Of a stretch of DNA of 64,000 nucleotides, positions 27,810 to 37,224 are shown piece by piece. The notes beneath the pieces were generated by a model, which saw only the letters and a program-made list of their open reading frames with translations, was not told where the DNA came from and did no database searches. Within the stretch, counting starts at the first letter, position 1. Each line of letters starts with the position of its first letter. A program made the position numbers and the translations under genes. This DNA is from Paenimyroides baculatum (GTDB taxonomy: Bacteria > Bacteroidota > Bacteroidia > Flavobacteriales > Flavobacteriaceae): assembly GCF_008629655.1 (NCBI RefSeq), contig NZ_VWSG01000005.1, positions 186,001 to 250,000 on the forward strand. Reading direction: 5' to 3'.

Positions 27810-30605
27810 CTATGAACCGAACTTTTTAACTTTTACCTGTTTCTGCTGTACTTCAATAATAAAATCGGCAGCGTTGGTTATTTTTCCGGATTGGATTAGC
27901 AATTGCTGTTTTGGGTTAGAACAAAATGTATTTTCAGAAAGGGAGTTGGTGTCCAACATGATTTCATAAGTTCCTGTAGGTAAGAATGCTACAAAATTAC
28001 CGTCATCATCTGTACCAATTCGTTGTACCAAACTGCCATTTTTTGTAATAGTAAATACAATGCCGCCCGCTTTTACATCGAAATTTTTCACTGTTTTTTG
28101 GTCGTAACGATATTGTATTTTTCCTTTCAACGAACCATTCTGATGTAGCGCAATATTAACATTCTGATCATAGCCGTTCATAAGGAACTCTGTTCCCTCT
28201 GCAAACCAACCATTTTGTTGAACAGACTGTATTCTATAACTGTTGAAAGGCAGGCTTCTGTATTTAATCTTTCCATCTGTATCCGATTTAAATGTTGTTC
28301 TATCAATTGTAATAAAAAAGTCAGGAGCCGGTTCATCATCTCCATCAAACACATTGTTACCGTTTTTATCATAAAAAACGAATGCAGACAAAGTGCCTTT
28401 TTTCCCCGGAGATGCTGCCTTACTGCCTAAATTCATGCTCATTCCGACTTCAATAACATACATTCCGGCATTTTGAAAAATGGTTGCCTTACTGTAATGA
28501 AACCAGGAAGAATTCAGATAAACGCGGTATTTATCTGTTGGCAGATACTGCACATTCACAAAAGCCGAAGGCGTTTCCCCCGAGATAAAATCGTTAAGAT
28601 ACGCTGCCCCGCCCCTTACAAGCAATTTATTCGACATAAACTTATGATCACTTGCAAGTGATAGCGTCAATCGGTTAAAATCACTCTGTTTTTTCTCCAT
28701 TAACAACAGTGAAGAATATTCTGACAGAAAGTAACTACCGTGCTGATATGTTGCTGTGGCATTAAAACCTTTATAACTGTAGATGGAATTCACCTTTAGT
28801 TGCGGAAAAAGCTTTGCAGCATCAGACATTTTTACCAAACCTTCTTCAATTCCCAACATCACAGAATGCTTTTGATTGCTGCTTAACCAGTTAAAATTTT
28901 GGGTTACACGAAAAGCCTCCATCGACAAAAAACCATTGGGAACAATCCATGAGAAAGCATTCCCCGTCTCTTTATAATACTGCATCCCAAAAGCACTCCC
29001 CACCGATTTCAGCCTAGGAAGCGATATGCCCGTATCTATCCTAAAACCAGTAGTTTTCATATTAAGACTGTAGGTGTACGATTCCGGTGCAAAATCAGAA
29101 TAAAAAATATTTGCATATACCATACGATCCCTTTTCAGGGTTTTCATAAAATTCTGCTGTAACTGAATCACTCCTCTGCGGTTTCCCGGAAAGTAGCTGC
29201 TGCTTACATAATAATTTCCAGACAAGCGTACATCTTTAACCAAACCGTTATACTGTGTTTCCAAAGCGTAAGAAGGCTGGTTTTTATTTACTATTACATA
29301 ATTACTGAATGCCCCATGCGCCTTTAACCTTATGTTCCAGTCATTATTTATCTGCTTAACATTCTCGACACCTACTACATGATGCGATGCCTTTTCTAAT
29401 TTATCTTCTTTAAAAACATAGTTGAAACTTTTCTGATTAGAAGGATTATTTGCTCCAAAAGTTCCCAATGCATACATACCGTATCCCCTTTTAAGAAAAG
29501 CATCTTTTTGAGTAAGGTTAAAATTTTCATCAATAAATCCCAGTTGAATGCGGTTATTCTGTGTTTTATCTGCAGTATCAAACTGAACACCGCGACCAAA
29601 CAACGGAACTTCCAACTGCTGACTGATGTTTCCTATCTTAACCTGATGGGTATCCAAACGATAGGCAAGATAGGTGTTGCTTACCAGCGGTTCATTCTGA
29701 CTGTTTGGCATATAGATATTTCCGCTAACCGACAAGTATCCCGCAGGCAAATCTATATCGCCCGATCCCATCAACTGATACACACCCGAATCTTTTCCGC
29801 TGTTACGGTAGCTTGCCGTTACATTGTTTTTCTGATAGTATTGATTATACGCCAAACTGTTGATGTCTTCGTAACGCTTTACGGAAGATACATTCTGTAC
29901 ATTTATGGATAGACTTCCGAATAATATTTTCTCTGTCCCCCTCATTGCCGCTACGTTCACTGAAAACTGTGATTTGTCCAGCAGCGATTTAGGTACCCAG
30001 AACTTAAAATTGAATATTGAATCTTTACGAACGTCAATAACTGCAGTTTGTTCAAAAAAACTTTCTTCACCGGTAAGATCCGGAATATTGAATACCACAA
30101 AAACCTGTTGGGATCTGTTGCCCAGATTGGTTACGTTTACTTTTATAGAAAGAGAGTCGTTTGTATTGGTTAGGAAGACCGTAGGAGCAACTGCCTGCAG
30201 GAGCATTGCGTCATCCACTTCTACCTGCTGCGTAATACTTTTTTTTAGTATCGATTCTTTTTTATTATTCAAAAGATCTATTAAAATATCTGTAGTTCCG
30301 GCCGTAGCACCTTTCCCTCTAATAACTTTTAAGGGTACAAATTTATGTTCACCCGGTTTTAATTCCACCAGAATTTCCGAACCCGAAATACTTTTGAAAC
30401 CCTCAGGAGTTGTTATCTGCAATATTCCGTTAAAACTGCTTTCCAAAGTGTTTTTTAATTCTACCGTAAGATCCAATAAATTCTGATGGCCTGTTGTAGC
30501 ATTTGTTTCCACATTCATTTCCATGCCAGCCTGTGCCTGTACCTCATAGCAAGTTACAGTACAGCAAAAAACAAGCAGCAATTTTAAGAAAAACGAACGA
30601 AACAT
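27810..30605 (-). CDS. Usher-like outer-membrane beta-barrel protein of a fimbrial cluster
   Basis: A 931-residue protein with a signal peptide (MFRSFFLKLLLVFCCTVTCYEVQAQ). Residues ~26-270 form beta-rich domains resembling NPCBM/NEW-type or COG1470 modules (LTVELKNTLESSFNGILQI). About 280-740 is alternating strand sequence of outer-membrane barrel type. Then comes an SdrD-B-like segment (VFYDKNGNNVFDGDDEPAP) and a second carboxypeptidase-regulatory-like beta domain. Next to a PapD-like chaperone and pilin-like genes it most probably acts as the outer-membrane assembly platform (usher analogue). It is not a classical FimD by motif; the role is inferred from architecture and context. Confidence 0.65.
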   Translation of the reverse strand: MFRSFFLKLLLVFCCTVTCYEVQAQAGMEMNVETNATTGHQNLLDLTVELKNTLESSFNGILQITTPEGFKSISGSEILVELKPGEHKFVPLKVIRGKGATAGTTDILIDLLNNKKESILKKSITQQVEVDDAMLLQAVAPTVFLTNTNDSLSIKVNVTNLGNRSQQVFVVFNIPDLTGEESFFEQTAVIDVRKDSIFNFKFWVPKSLLDKSQFSVNVAAMRGTEKILFGSLSINVQNVSSVKRYEDINSLAYNQYYQKNNVTASYRNSGKDSGVYQLMGSGDIDLPAGYLSVSGNIYMPNSQNEPLVSNTYLAYRLDTHQVKIGNISQQLEVPLFGRGVQFDTADKTQNNRIQLGFIDENFNLTQKDAFLKRGYGMYALGTFGANNPSNQKSFNYVFKEDKLEKASHHVVGVENVKQINNDWNIRLKAHGAFSNYVIVNKNQPSYALETQYNGLVKDVRLSGNYYVSSSYFPGNRRGVIQLQQNFMKTLKRDRMVYANIFYSDFAPESYTYSLNMKTTGFRIDTGISLPRLKSVGSAFGMQYYKETGNAFSWIVPNGFLSMEAFRVTQNFNWLSSNQKHSVMLGIEEGLVKMSDAAKLFPQLKVNSIYSYKGFNATATYQHGSYFLSEYSSLLLMEKKQSDFNRLTLSLASDHKFMSNKLLVRGGAAYLNDFISGETPSAFVNVQYLPTDKYRVYLNSSWFHYSKATIFQNAGMYVIEVGMSMNLGSKAASPGKKGTLSAFVFYDKNGNNVFDGDDEPAPDFFITIDRTTFKSDTDGKIKYRSLPFNSYRIQSVQQNGWFAEGTEFLMNGYDQNVNIALHQNGSLKGKIQYRYDQKTVKNFDVKAGGIVFTITKNGSLVQRIGTDDDGNFVAFLPTGTYEIMLDTNSLSENTFCSNPKQQLLIQSGKITNAADFIIEVQQKQVKVKKFGS

Positions 30606-30618
30606 TTAATTGTAGTGG

Positions 30619-31641
30619 TTACTGTGGAACAATCTCGTACTGCAATGTAGTAGTGTACTGTTCCGGTTTTGCATTTATAAGATTTGCATCATTTACTTTA
30701 GTAGCATAAACTATATCAAAATAAACCTGTGCACTCTGAGTTGATGGTCCCGATGCTATCTTCTGCGCATTTGCAGACAATGCTACCGGAAATACTGAAG
30801 CCTGATTTGTAGAAACAGGTATAAGTGAAAGATTTACAGTATTTAAAGGCAGAGTATTACCCGTTGCAGATGTAAAATTCGGCTGCAATGCCGTTACCTT
30901 CAACTGATAATTTGTATTAGCCGATACCATTAATCCGTTGGAATATTTCACGTTGACACCTTGCAGGTAATCCTGTTTAGTTTTAAGTTCTAATAAACCA
31001 TTCACTGCATTTGAAGCTACCTTAATAGCCAACTGGTTAGCAGGTGTTTGCGGACTTCCACTTAATGTTGCAATCTGCAGCGTGTAGTAACGCTCCTGCA
31101 GACCCCGTAGCTGGTTTTTATTATCGTAAAATCTAAATTCAAGAATCATTGTGAATTGCGACCAGGTTGTGAATTGTGAAAGATAGGCTCCTCCTTCAAC
31201 TTTTAGATCGAACGGGATATGAAAATTGTAATACGGGTTTCCACCCCCCGCAATGTTGAACAAGCCAGCCTGCGACTGCGGCACCAAAAAAACCTCCTGC
31301 CCTTGCTGCAGAAAACTCTGTAATGGCATCCCTATCTGGGTGATCGTTGGTATGGCAGAACCGTTTAACTGACCGTATGTTGTGGTTGGTAACAGACTTA
31401 TTTTATCGGCAGGAAAGATTTGATTTCCGTTGGAAATAGCTTGTTTCACACGTACCGATACTCGCCACGTAGGCAGGTTCAGGTTACCGTTTCCATCTAA
31501 CCAAACTTTATAGGCATTACTTTTTACAATACCATTGTAAGAATCAATACTCGCATAATTGTTGCTGTCAACATTTAAATTCTGCGCTTTCGCAGTATTA
31601 ACCAGCAAAACGAAACAAATAAAAAGAAAACACTTAGTCAT
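30619..31641 (-). CDS. Probable minor subunit or tip protein of the fimbrial cluster
   Basis: A 340-residue exported protein (signal peptide MTKCFLFICFVLLVNTAKAQ), beta-rich throughout. It ends TTLQYEIVPQ, much like the C-terminal strands of the two pilin-like proteins (TTVTYTIYAK and YTVLYTIVSQ), which suggests the same assembly pathway. It lies between the usher-like and chaperone-like genes and overlaps the latter by 8 bases, so translation is probably coupled. Its size suggests an adhesin or tip subunit; this is inference. Confidence 0.55.
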   Translation of the reverse strand: MTKCFLFICFVLLVNTAKAQNLNVDSNNYASIDSYNGIVKSNAYKVWLDGNGNLNLPTWRVSVRVKQAISNGNQIFPADKISLLPTTTYGQLNGSAIPTITQIGMPLQSFLQQGQEVFLVPQSQAGLFNIAGGGNPYYNFHIPFDLKVEGGAYLSQFTTWSQFTMILEFRFYDNKNQLRGLQERYYTLQIATLSGSPQTPANQLAIKVASNAVNGLLELKTKQDYLQGVNVKYSNGLMVSANTNYQLKVTALQPNFTSATGNTLPLNTVNLSLIPVSTNQASVFPVALSANAQKIASGPSTQSAQVYFDIVYATKVNDANLINAKPEQYTTTLQYEIVPQ

Positions 31642-32431
31642 TGGTAAAAGATAATTCTCCCATTTCTATGGTATTTTCGTCGCCGTAATCAATAAGAATA
31701 TTTGCCGTGTATTTTCCTTTTTCCAAATTTTCAGGCAAAGAAATCAGCATTTTACGTTTGTCTGCCGGCATGGTGTAGAACACAATATGATCTAATACCG
31801 TTTTTTTTCCAGTAGCTGTGTTTAACAATTCGGGATATACGATACCGTCTGCCCAAATATTTCCGTTATTAGAAAAATAAAGTACTACGTGATTCGATTT
31901 TTTATCGAACAGAATATTTTCAATTTCCAGCTTGCGGTTTTGTATTTCGCTTGTACGGTGAAACAGTTTTATACCAGAGCGTATGCTTACTTTTATATTA
32001 GCTCCTTTACTATCCACATCATCTACAGGATTCATCTGCGTAACATACAGCATAGCGGTATGTGCAGAAAGATTACCTTGAAATGTGTTGGGTACCGTTA
32101 TGTTTACCTCCACCTCTTTGTTTTCACCGGGTTTCAATGAAAAATAGCTATCTTCTTTACTAATATTTACCCAACCGGCACATGATGTTTCCAAACTGTC
32201 TGCAGGATACATCATGTTTTCACCCATTTCACTGTACTGCCAGTCGCCCGTACTTAACGCCAGATTCATTACGTGGGTTGCGCTTACATTTGTAACCGTG
32301 ACCTTTTGTCGGCTGCTTTTACCGGCATCCGATTCAAAATAAAGACGCGGAGGCGATACCGAAACACCGGTTTGTGCCAACATACTGGAGCCCCAACATA
32401 AAGCAATTAAAAATACCGCAAATCCTTTCAT
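31634..32431 (-). CDS. PapD-like periplasmic chaperone
   Basis: A 265-residue exported protein. After the signal peptide (MKGFAVFLIALCWGSSMLAQ) the segment VSVSPPRLYFESDAGKSSRQKVTVTNVSA has the layout of the first Ig-like domain of pilus chaperones. Two beta domains follow, the second with LEIENILFDKKSNHVVLYFSNNGNI. Such chaperones bind subunits in the periplasm and hand them to the usher. The longer frame to 32479 puts 16 residues before the signal peptide, so I start at 32431. Confidence 0.75.
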   Translation of the reverse strand: MKGFAVFLIALCWGSSMLAQTGVSVSPPRLYFESDAGKSSRQKVTVTNVSATHVMNLALSTGDWQYSEMGENMMYPADSLETSCAGWVNISKEDSYFSLKPGENKEVEVNITVPNTFQGNLSAHTAMLYVTQMNPVDDVDSKGANIKVSIRSGIKLFHRTSEIQNRKLEIENILFDKKSNHVVLYFSNNGNIWADGIVYPELLNTATGKKTVLDHIVFYTMPADKRKMLISLPENLEKGKYTANILIDYGDENTIEMGELSFTND

Positions 32432-32506
32432 CACTACAAAGTTTATATTTAAAAAAAGTGCTACAGATGATTGCAGCACTTTGATAAAATAATTATTTTA
32501 ATACTG

Positions 32507-33052
32507 TTATTTAGCGTATATTGTATAAGTTACAGTAGTAGTAAATGTTGTAGCTGTACTGCTTGCCACATATTTGTCAAGATATGCGTCATTACCTGCT
32601 GCTTTATATTCAATATCAATATTTTTATCTCTAGCCCCTTTTGTAGAAGAAACAATGATACCGTCTGTAGCCGACAATTCAACATTTTGCTTATAATCAG
32701 CATCTGTTAAAGCATCCTGAGTTCCCTGAGTTGCAATAATTTTTATGGTTGACGCAGCAATATTTCCATTGCTTCCAGCAGTACCCTGATTGATTAATTC
32801 GGATCCGCCTGATTTTACTTTAACCTCAAATCCACCAGTACTGAATATATTCAAGTGGTTTGCCTGTTTAGAAGACACACCGTCTTTATAATGATCTTTC
32901 GTTGTATAATCAATATTAACTGTTTTTTGTTGTGAATTAACCACTAAAGTCTGGATAGGATTTAATCGTACATTTAAAGTTGCGTTGTCTGTTTGTGCTT
33001 CTGCTGCGATTCCAATTAGCATCATTAAAGATGCAATTACTACTTTTTTCAT
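32507..33052 (-). CDS. Pilin-like subunit 1
   Basis: A 181-residue exported protein (MKKVVIASLMMLIGIAAEAQ). The mature part is a beta-rich domain with NVRLNPIQTLVVNSQQKTVNIDY near the start and TTVTYTIYAK at the end, and it closely parallels subunit 2 (NVNLYPIQTLLVNTAQKEVNLEY). It resembles DUF4402-type Bacteroidota subunits. Being the gene furthest upstream in the chaperone/usher group and small, it may be the major subunit. I start at 33052, at the signal peptide. Confidence 0.65.
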   Translation of the reverse strand: MKKVVIASLMMLIGIAAEAQTDNATLNVRLNPIQTLVVNSQQKTVNIDYTTKDHYKDGVSSKQANHLNIFSTGGFEVKVKSGGSELINQGTAGSNGNIAASTIKIIATQGTQDALTDADYKQNVELSATDGIIVSSTKGARDKNIDIEYKAAGNDAYLDKYVASSTATTFTTTVTYTIYAK

Positions 33053-33103
33053 TTTTTTGTTAGTTTTTCCTTTGTTGCTTATGAACTTTTTAGTATATTT
33101 GAT

Positions 33104-33132
33104 TTTACAACTTTTACCCCCCCTGTTGTAAA
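33104..33132. promoter_or_regulatory. Inverted repeat upstream of pilin-like subunit 1
   Basis: TTTACAAC (33104-33111) and GTTGTAAA (33125-33132) form a perfect 8-bp inverted repeat around 13 bases that include a run of seven C. It lies about 50-80 bases before the start at 33052, in a good place for an operator; the AraC-type protein at 34151 is the obvious candidate ligand. Confidence 0.5.
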
Positions 33133-33485
33133 TCGGATACAAAAGTACCTTATAGCATGTTTATGCTACTTATCAAAATATACTTAAAACTTGTAGTTTT
33201 TTACAAAGCAGCTTTTATACAAAAAAATTAATCGACTTTCATATCATTACTCAAAACCTGCTCAATGTTAAAGGGATAAAGTTTATAATGAATCAAATAT
33301 ATTTTAGAGTTGCATTCTTGAAGTAAAATCGTATTGTGCACCTTTGGATTGAAATTTTCATACAAGCTTGAACGGAAGAAAATTTTGAGAAATTATTTTT
33401 GGTGTAAAATTTCTAACCGGTTTTAAAATTATTCCAATTTAAAATGTATAATACTAGTTGTATATACTTATGTGTGTTATAGACT
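33133..33485. other. Intergenic region between the two pilin-like genes
   Basis: About 350 A/T-rich bases. I see no gene and no clear terminator for pilin 2. The size suggests that pilin 1 and the genes after it have their own promoter. Confidence 0.4.
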
Positions 33486-34004
33486 TTATTGAGAAACGAT
33501 GGTATACAATACCGTATAAGTATGGTTTGCAGGTGTATTGTTTTTAGTAAGTCCAACAAGGGCATCATTCCCTGCACCTTTATAACTGATGTTTACATTT
33601 TTATCAATAGCACCTTTAGTTGCAGAAATTATAGGCTGTTCTATTTCCGAGATATTTTTACCTGTGTACATAACATGTGACTGCTCCAAGGGTTTAGATC
33701 CTGACGATGGCATTATGATGATATTACTTAACATGTCCTTATCAATTGCAGCAGTTACTGCACTTACTTTCACCTGAAATCCGCCGGTACTGTATATTAT
33801 TAAATGGTCTTGCTGTTCAGATACTACTCCATTGCGGTAGTCTTCACGGGTATTGTATTCAAGATTCACTTCTTTTTGTGCCGTATTAACCAATAATGTC
33901 TGGATCGGATATAAATTCACATTCAAAGTAACACTGTTCTGTGCGTATAGTTCAAATGATAAAAATCCAAATAAAAATGCAGTCATTATAATTCTTAAAA
34001 ACAT
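33486..34004 (-). CDS. Pilin-like subunit 2
   Basis: A 172-residue exported protein (signal peptide within MFLRIIMTAFLFGFLSFELYAQ). It is clearly paralogous to pilin-like subunit 1: NVNLYPIQTLLVNTAQKEVNLEYNTREDYRNGVVS parallels NVRLNPIQTLVVNSQQKTVNIDYTTKDHYKDGVSS, and both have STGGF[QE]VKV and the ISATKGAIDKNVNISYKGAGNDA-type segment. It lies between the AraC-type regulator and subunit 1, all on the same strand. Confidence 0.65.
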   Translation of the reverse strand: MFLRIIMTAFLFGFLSFELYAQNSVTLNVNLYPIQTLLVNTAQKEVNLEYNTREDYRNGVVSEQQDHLIIYSTGGFQVKVSAVTAAIDKDMLSNIIIMPSSGSKPLEQSHVMYTGKNISEIEQPIISATKGAIDKNVNISYKGAGNDALVGLTKNNTPANHTYTVLYTIVSQ

Positions 34005-34150
34005 ACGCCCGTAATTTAGCAGGTTTTATATTCACTGATCTAAATATACAAAATTGTTTTGGAAAAAAATATAACTATTCCTATTTCTTTACATCAAAAT
34101 AACGTGTAAGTGCATGTTTTTAATATTGTTTATGCAGTGCTAACAGAAAT

Positions 34151-35017
34151 TTAACCTGCATGCCTAATCATCCGCGGATTTTTAGCGGTATGTTTTTTTA
34201 TGAATGTACTAAAGTTTGCCTCGTCATTAAAACCAAGCTGATAGGCGACTTCAGAAACGGTAAAATTGGAATGCTTCAGCATACGGATACCTTCGCTAAC
34301 CACTTTATCTATGATTACCTGCTTGGCAGTGCGGCCAAGAACAGACTCTGTCATTTCACTTAACCTGCGGGGGGTAACAAACAGCAGTTGTGCATAAAAG
34401 CTCACATGTTTTTCAATCTGGTAATGTTTTTGCAAAAGTACTCTGAATCTGTTTACAATATCAATAAAAGTAAATTTTCGAACATCATTCTGCTCTTCGT
34501 ACGCTTTTTCATCCACACAAAAGAGACCATCCAACAGCAGTGCTTCCACACAATTGTGCGCCACCGAAATATACAATCCATTATTCTGTTTGGTTTTGTA
34601 TAGATTAAGTCGGTTAATTATCAATTTCACTACTTCATCAATAGGAATTGAAGCTTGAGTAACGACAACTTGAGAAGATTTATCAAAAAAAAGATCGGAA
34701 TTAAGGACTAATGAATCTTTAGCAGATTTTTCAAAAAAAGACGCCGAAAAGGTCAATGCATAAATACTACCTTTTTGAGAAGCCTCTTCACAAAAGACCA
34801 TATTTTTGGAAGGTCCTATAAAAACAAGACTACCTCTTTTAATTTCGCACCCAATTCCATCAATTGTGACAGCTGTATTCTGTATAACAATCAATATACA
34901 ATAATAATCCATTGTACTAAATGACCTACTACCGTTATTCCTCTGGATAAAATAATCCATTGAATTTGCACTGAACCCATTAATACTAAGTTCATCAGTT
35001 ATCTTATACATATACAA
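34151..35017 (-). CDS. AraC-family transcriptional regulator
   Basis: A 288-residue protein with an N-terminal cupin-like sensing part and a C-terminal double helix-turn-helix (about 190-285). The second HTH is diagnostic: SNFTVSEVAYQLGFNDEANFSTFIKKHTAKNPRMIR. The first HTH is around HVSFYAQLLFVTPRRLSEM. It lies directly upstream of the fimbrial genes on the same strand, so it probably controls them, perhaps through the inverted repeat at 33104. The start could also be the Met two codons later. Confidence 0.85.
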   Translation of the reverse strand: MYMYKITDELSINGFSANSMDYFIQRNNGSRSFSTMDYYCILIVIQNTAVTIDGIGCEIKRGSLVFIGPSKNMVFCEEASQKGSIYALTFSASFFEKSAKDSLVLNSDLFFDKSSQVVVTQASIPIDEVVKLIINRLNLYKTKQNNGLYISVAHNCVEALLLDGLFCVDEKAYEEQNDVRKFTFIDIVNRFRVLLQKHYQIEKHVSFYAQLLFVTPRRLSEMTESVLGRTAKQVIIDKVVSEGIRMLKHSNFTVSEVAYQLGFNDEANFSTFIKKHTAKNPRMIRHAG

Positions 35018-35535
35018 TTACAAATTTGCATAAAAAGTTAATTCTTTAAATATCTTCACAACAATTATGGGTTTAAATATAGTGTAATTCCTGTACTACT
35101 GCAACATTTTAATTTTTTTTACCAAATCTTAACAATAAAATAATTTTTTAAGAATCACCTCAGGTACTGCTGCCAAAATTTTAACAATTTGGTTTTAAAA
35201 CCTTTCTTTTTATTAGGTTACACCAATACTATTTTACATAGTTACTTCTAAATTTTTATCAGATTAAAAAAGTCTGGAATTGCTTGCAAACTAAAGCTAA
35301 ATAAAATAACTCATCAAAACATTCAATATCTTCAAAAACGCTCACAATAACATCGTCTAAAATTAAAATTCGATTAGAAATTAAAATAATTTCTATCTCA
35401 TCTTAAAACTACAATCAACACTAAAAAAACCTACAACCGTGTAGCATCATGCGATAATATTTTTTTATTTTTACAATAATCAAATAGTTCAAGTAGCTAT
35501 TAAGATTAGTGAAACCCCGTAAGGAAAAGCTTTAT
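35018..35535. other. Intergenic region between the regulator and the exporter operon
   Basis: About 500 bases, very A/T-rich, lying between divergently transcribed genes. No ORF of substance and no clear promoter consensus were found by eye. Confidence 0.5.
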
Positions 35536-37206
35536 ATGGCAAAAAATACACAGACAGAATTTAACAGCAGAAAACTGTTTACCTATATAACAAAAGAGAA
35601 AAAAGATGTAGCTAGTATTTATATCTATGCTATTTTAAGCGGTTTGGTACAATTAAGCATACCTTTGGGCATACAGGCAATTGTAAGTTATGTAATGGGT
35701 GCCACTATGGTAACCTCTCTTTATATTTTAATTGGTTTTGTTGTGTTCGGAACTTTTTTGGCGGGATTTTTCCGTATTCGTGTGATGCAGATCATCGAAA
35801 AAATTCAACAGAAACTATTTGTTGAATATTCTTTGGCATTTGCCGAGAAACTGCCAAAGACCAATCTGGCAACAACCAAAAAATACTATCTGCCCGAATT
35901 GGTCAATCGTTTTTTTGATGTACCGAACCTGCAAAAAGGTATTTCTAAAATATTGCTCGAAATTCCTACTGCCTTAATACAAATCGTATTCGGAATTATA
36001 TTATTATCGTTCTATCACCCGTGGTTTCTGGTTTTCGGAGCGTTGGTATTTATCCTTGTCATCGCTATTTTCAAATTTACCTCTAATTCGGGTATCGAAT
36101 CAAGCTTGAAAGAAAGCGATAAAAAATACGAAGTGGCATCTTGGTTAGAAGACATTGCCGGATCGGTAAAAACATTCAAGATCAATTCTAAAAGCGATAC
36201 GCATCTAAAAGGAACAGACAACCGGGTGTTAGCATACCTTACACATCGTACCAGCCACTTCAAAGTACTGCTATTGCAATATTGGACCATTGTGCTTTTT
36301 AAGGTACTTATTACACTGCTAATGCTTTCTATTGGCACCTACCTGCTTATCAATCAAGAGCTGAATATTGGAGCTTTCGTTGCAGCAGAAATTGTTGTGT
36401 TAACAATACTTACCGCCGTTGAAAAACTGATTAAAAGTTTGGAAAGTTATTATGATGTCATTACATCACTAACCAAGTTGAGTAAAGTAACCGAATTGCA
36501 TGAAGAGAACGATTCCAACATTGAAATTCCTGACAGTAAAGATGGTATGGAAATTATTTTTAAAGATGTAAGCATTCATTTTAAAGATCAGAAACCTATT
36601 ATCAACAACATTAATTTTGAAATACCCAAAAACAGCCTAACCGTTATAAAAGGTTATCTGGGATCGGGCAAATCGTTACTTTTGAACATGATGGCTGGTT
36701 TTTACGAACCTACCAGCGGAACTATTTTATTTGATAAAGTGCCGTTAAGCAACATAAACAAAGCTACTTTCAGGGAACAAACCGGTATTTATCTGGAAGA
36801 CATGCACATTATTAAAGGCACACTTTTAGGCAATATTACGCTTGATAAAGAAAATTATCAAACACAAGATGTATTGAATTTAGCCGAAGAATGGGGTATC
36901 GAAGATTTTTCGAGTCAGTTTACCCAAGGATTATTAACCCAGTTAAGCGATACCGATACCGAACTTTCTTTCAGCTCCCGAAAAAAAATACTACTGTTAC
37001 GTGCTATGTTAGGTAAAAAACGACTGTTGTTACTGGAAGATCCTGTTGACGGTATGGATCAAGATTTTGCAGAGAAAATGACTGCTTATCTAAAAAAGAT
37101 CAAATCGCAAACAACCATTGTAATTGTTTCAGAAAAGGAAGAATTAGTAAATGCGGCAGACCATATTTTTTCTGTACAAAACGGCAGCGTCATCCATATT
37201 AAATAA
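35536..37206 (+). CDS. ABC transporter (membrane plus ATP-binding domain) with a degenerate nucleotide-binding domain
   Basis: A 556-residue half-transporter of the HlyB/PrtD layout without a peptidase domain. Membrane helices span about 20-300 and the ATP-binding domain 335-550. Walker A is present (GYLGSGKS, near 377). The rest is altered: the LSGGQ signature reads LSFSS, Walker B reads LLLLEDP (Glu and Asp swapped against the usual LDE), and the switch His is replaced (IVIVSEKEE). ATP may be bound but turned over slowly. Followed by HlyD- and TolC-type genes. The frame extends to a GTG at 35509, but the ATG at 35536, preceded by AAGGAAAAG, is the better start. Confidence 0.82.
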   Translation: MAKNTQTEFNSRKLFTYITKEKKDVASIYIYAILSGLVQLSIPLGIQAIVSYVMGATMVTSLYILIGFVVFGTFLAGFFRIRVMQIIEKIQQKLFVEYSLAFAEKLPKTNLATTKKYYLPELVNRFFDVPNLQKGISKILLEIPTALIQIVFGIILLSFYHPWFLVFGALVFILVIAIFKFTSNSGIESSLKESDKKYEVASWLEDIAGSVKTFKINSKSDTHLKGTDNRVLAYLTHRTSHFKVLLLQYWTIVLFKVLITLLMLSIGTYLLINQELNIGAFVAAEIVVLTILTAVEKLIKSLESYYDVITSLTKLSKVTELHEENDSNIEIPDSKDGMEIIFKDVSIHFKDQKPIINNINFEIPKNSLTVIKGYLGSGKSLLLNMMAGFYEPTSGTILFDKVPLSNINKATFREQTGIYLEDMHIIKGTLLGNITLDKENYQTQDVLNLAEEWGIEDFSSQFTQGLLTQLSDTDTELSFSSRKKILLLRAMLGKKRLLLLEDPVDGMDQDFAEKMTAYLKKIKSQTTIVIVSEKEELVNAADHIFSVQNGSVIHIK

Positions 37207-37224
37207 ATTAAAGAAACAACATCG

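Noticed and set aside
29508..30486. Two plus-strand open frames (134 and 193 codons) opposite the usher-like gene
   Set aside because: They lie antisense inside a gene with clear domain content and show no family likeness.
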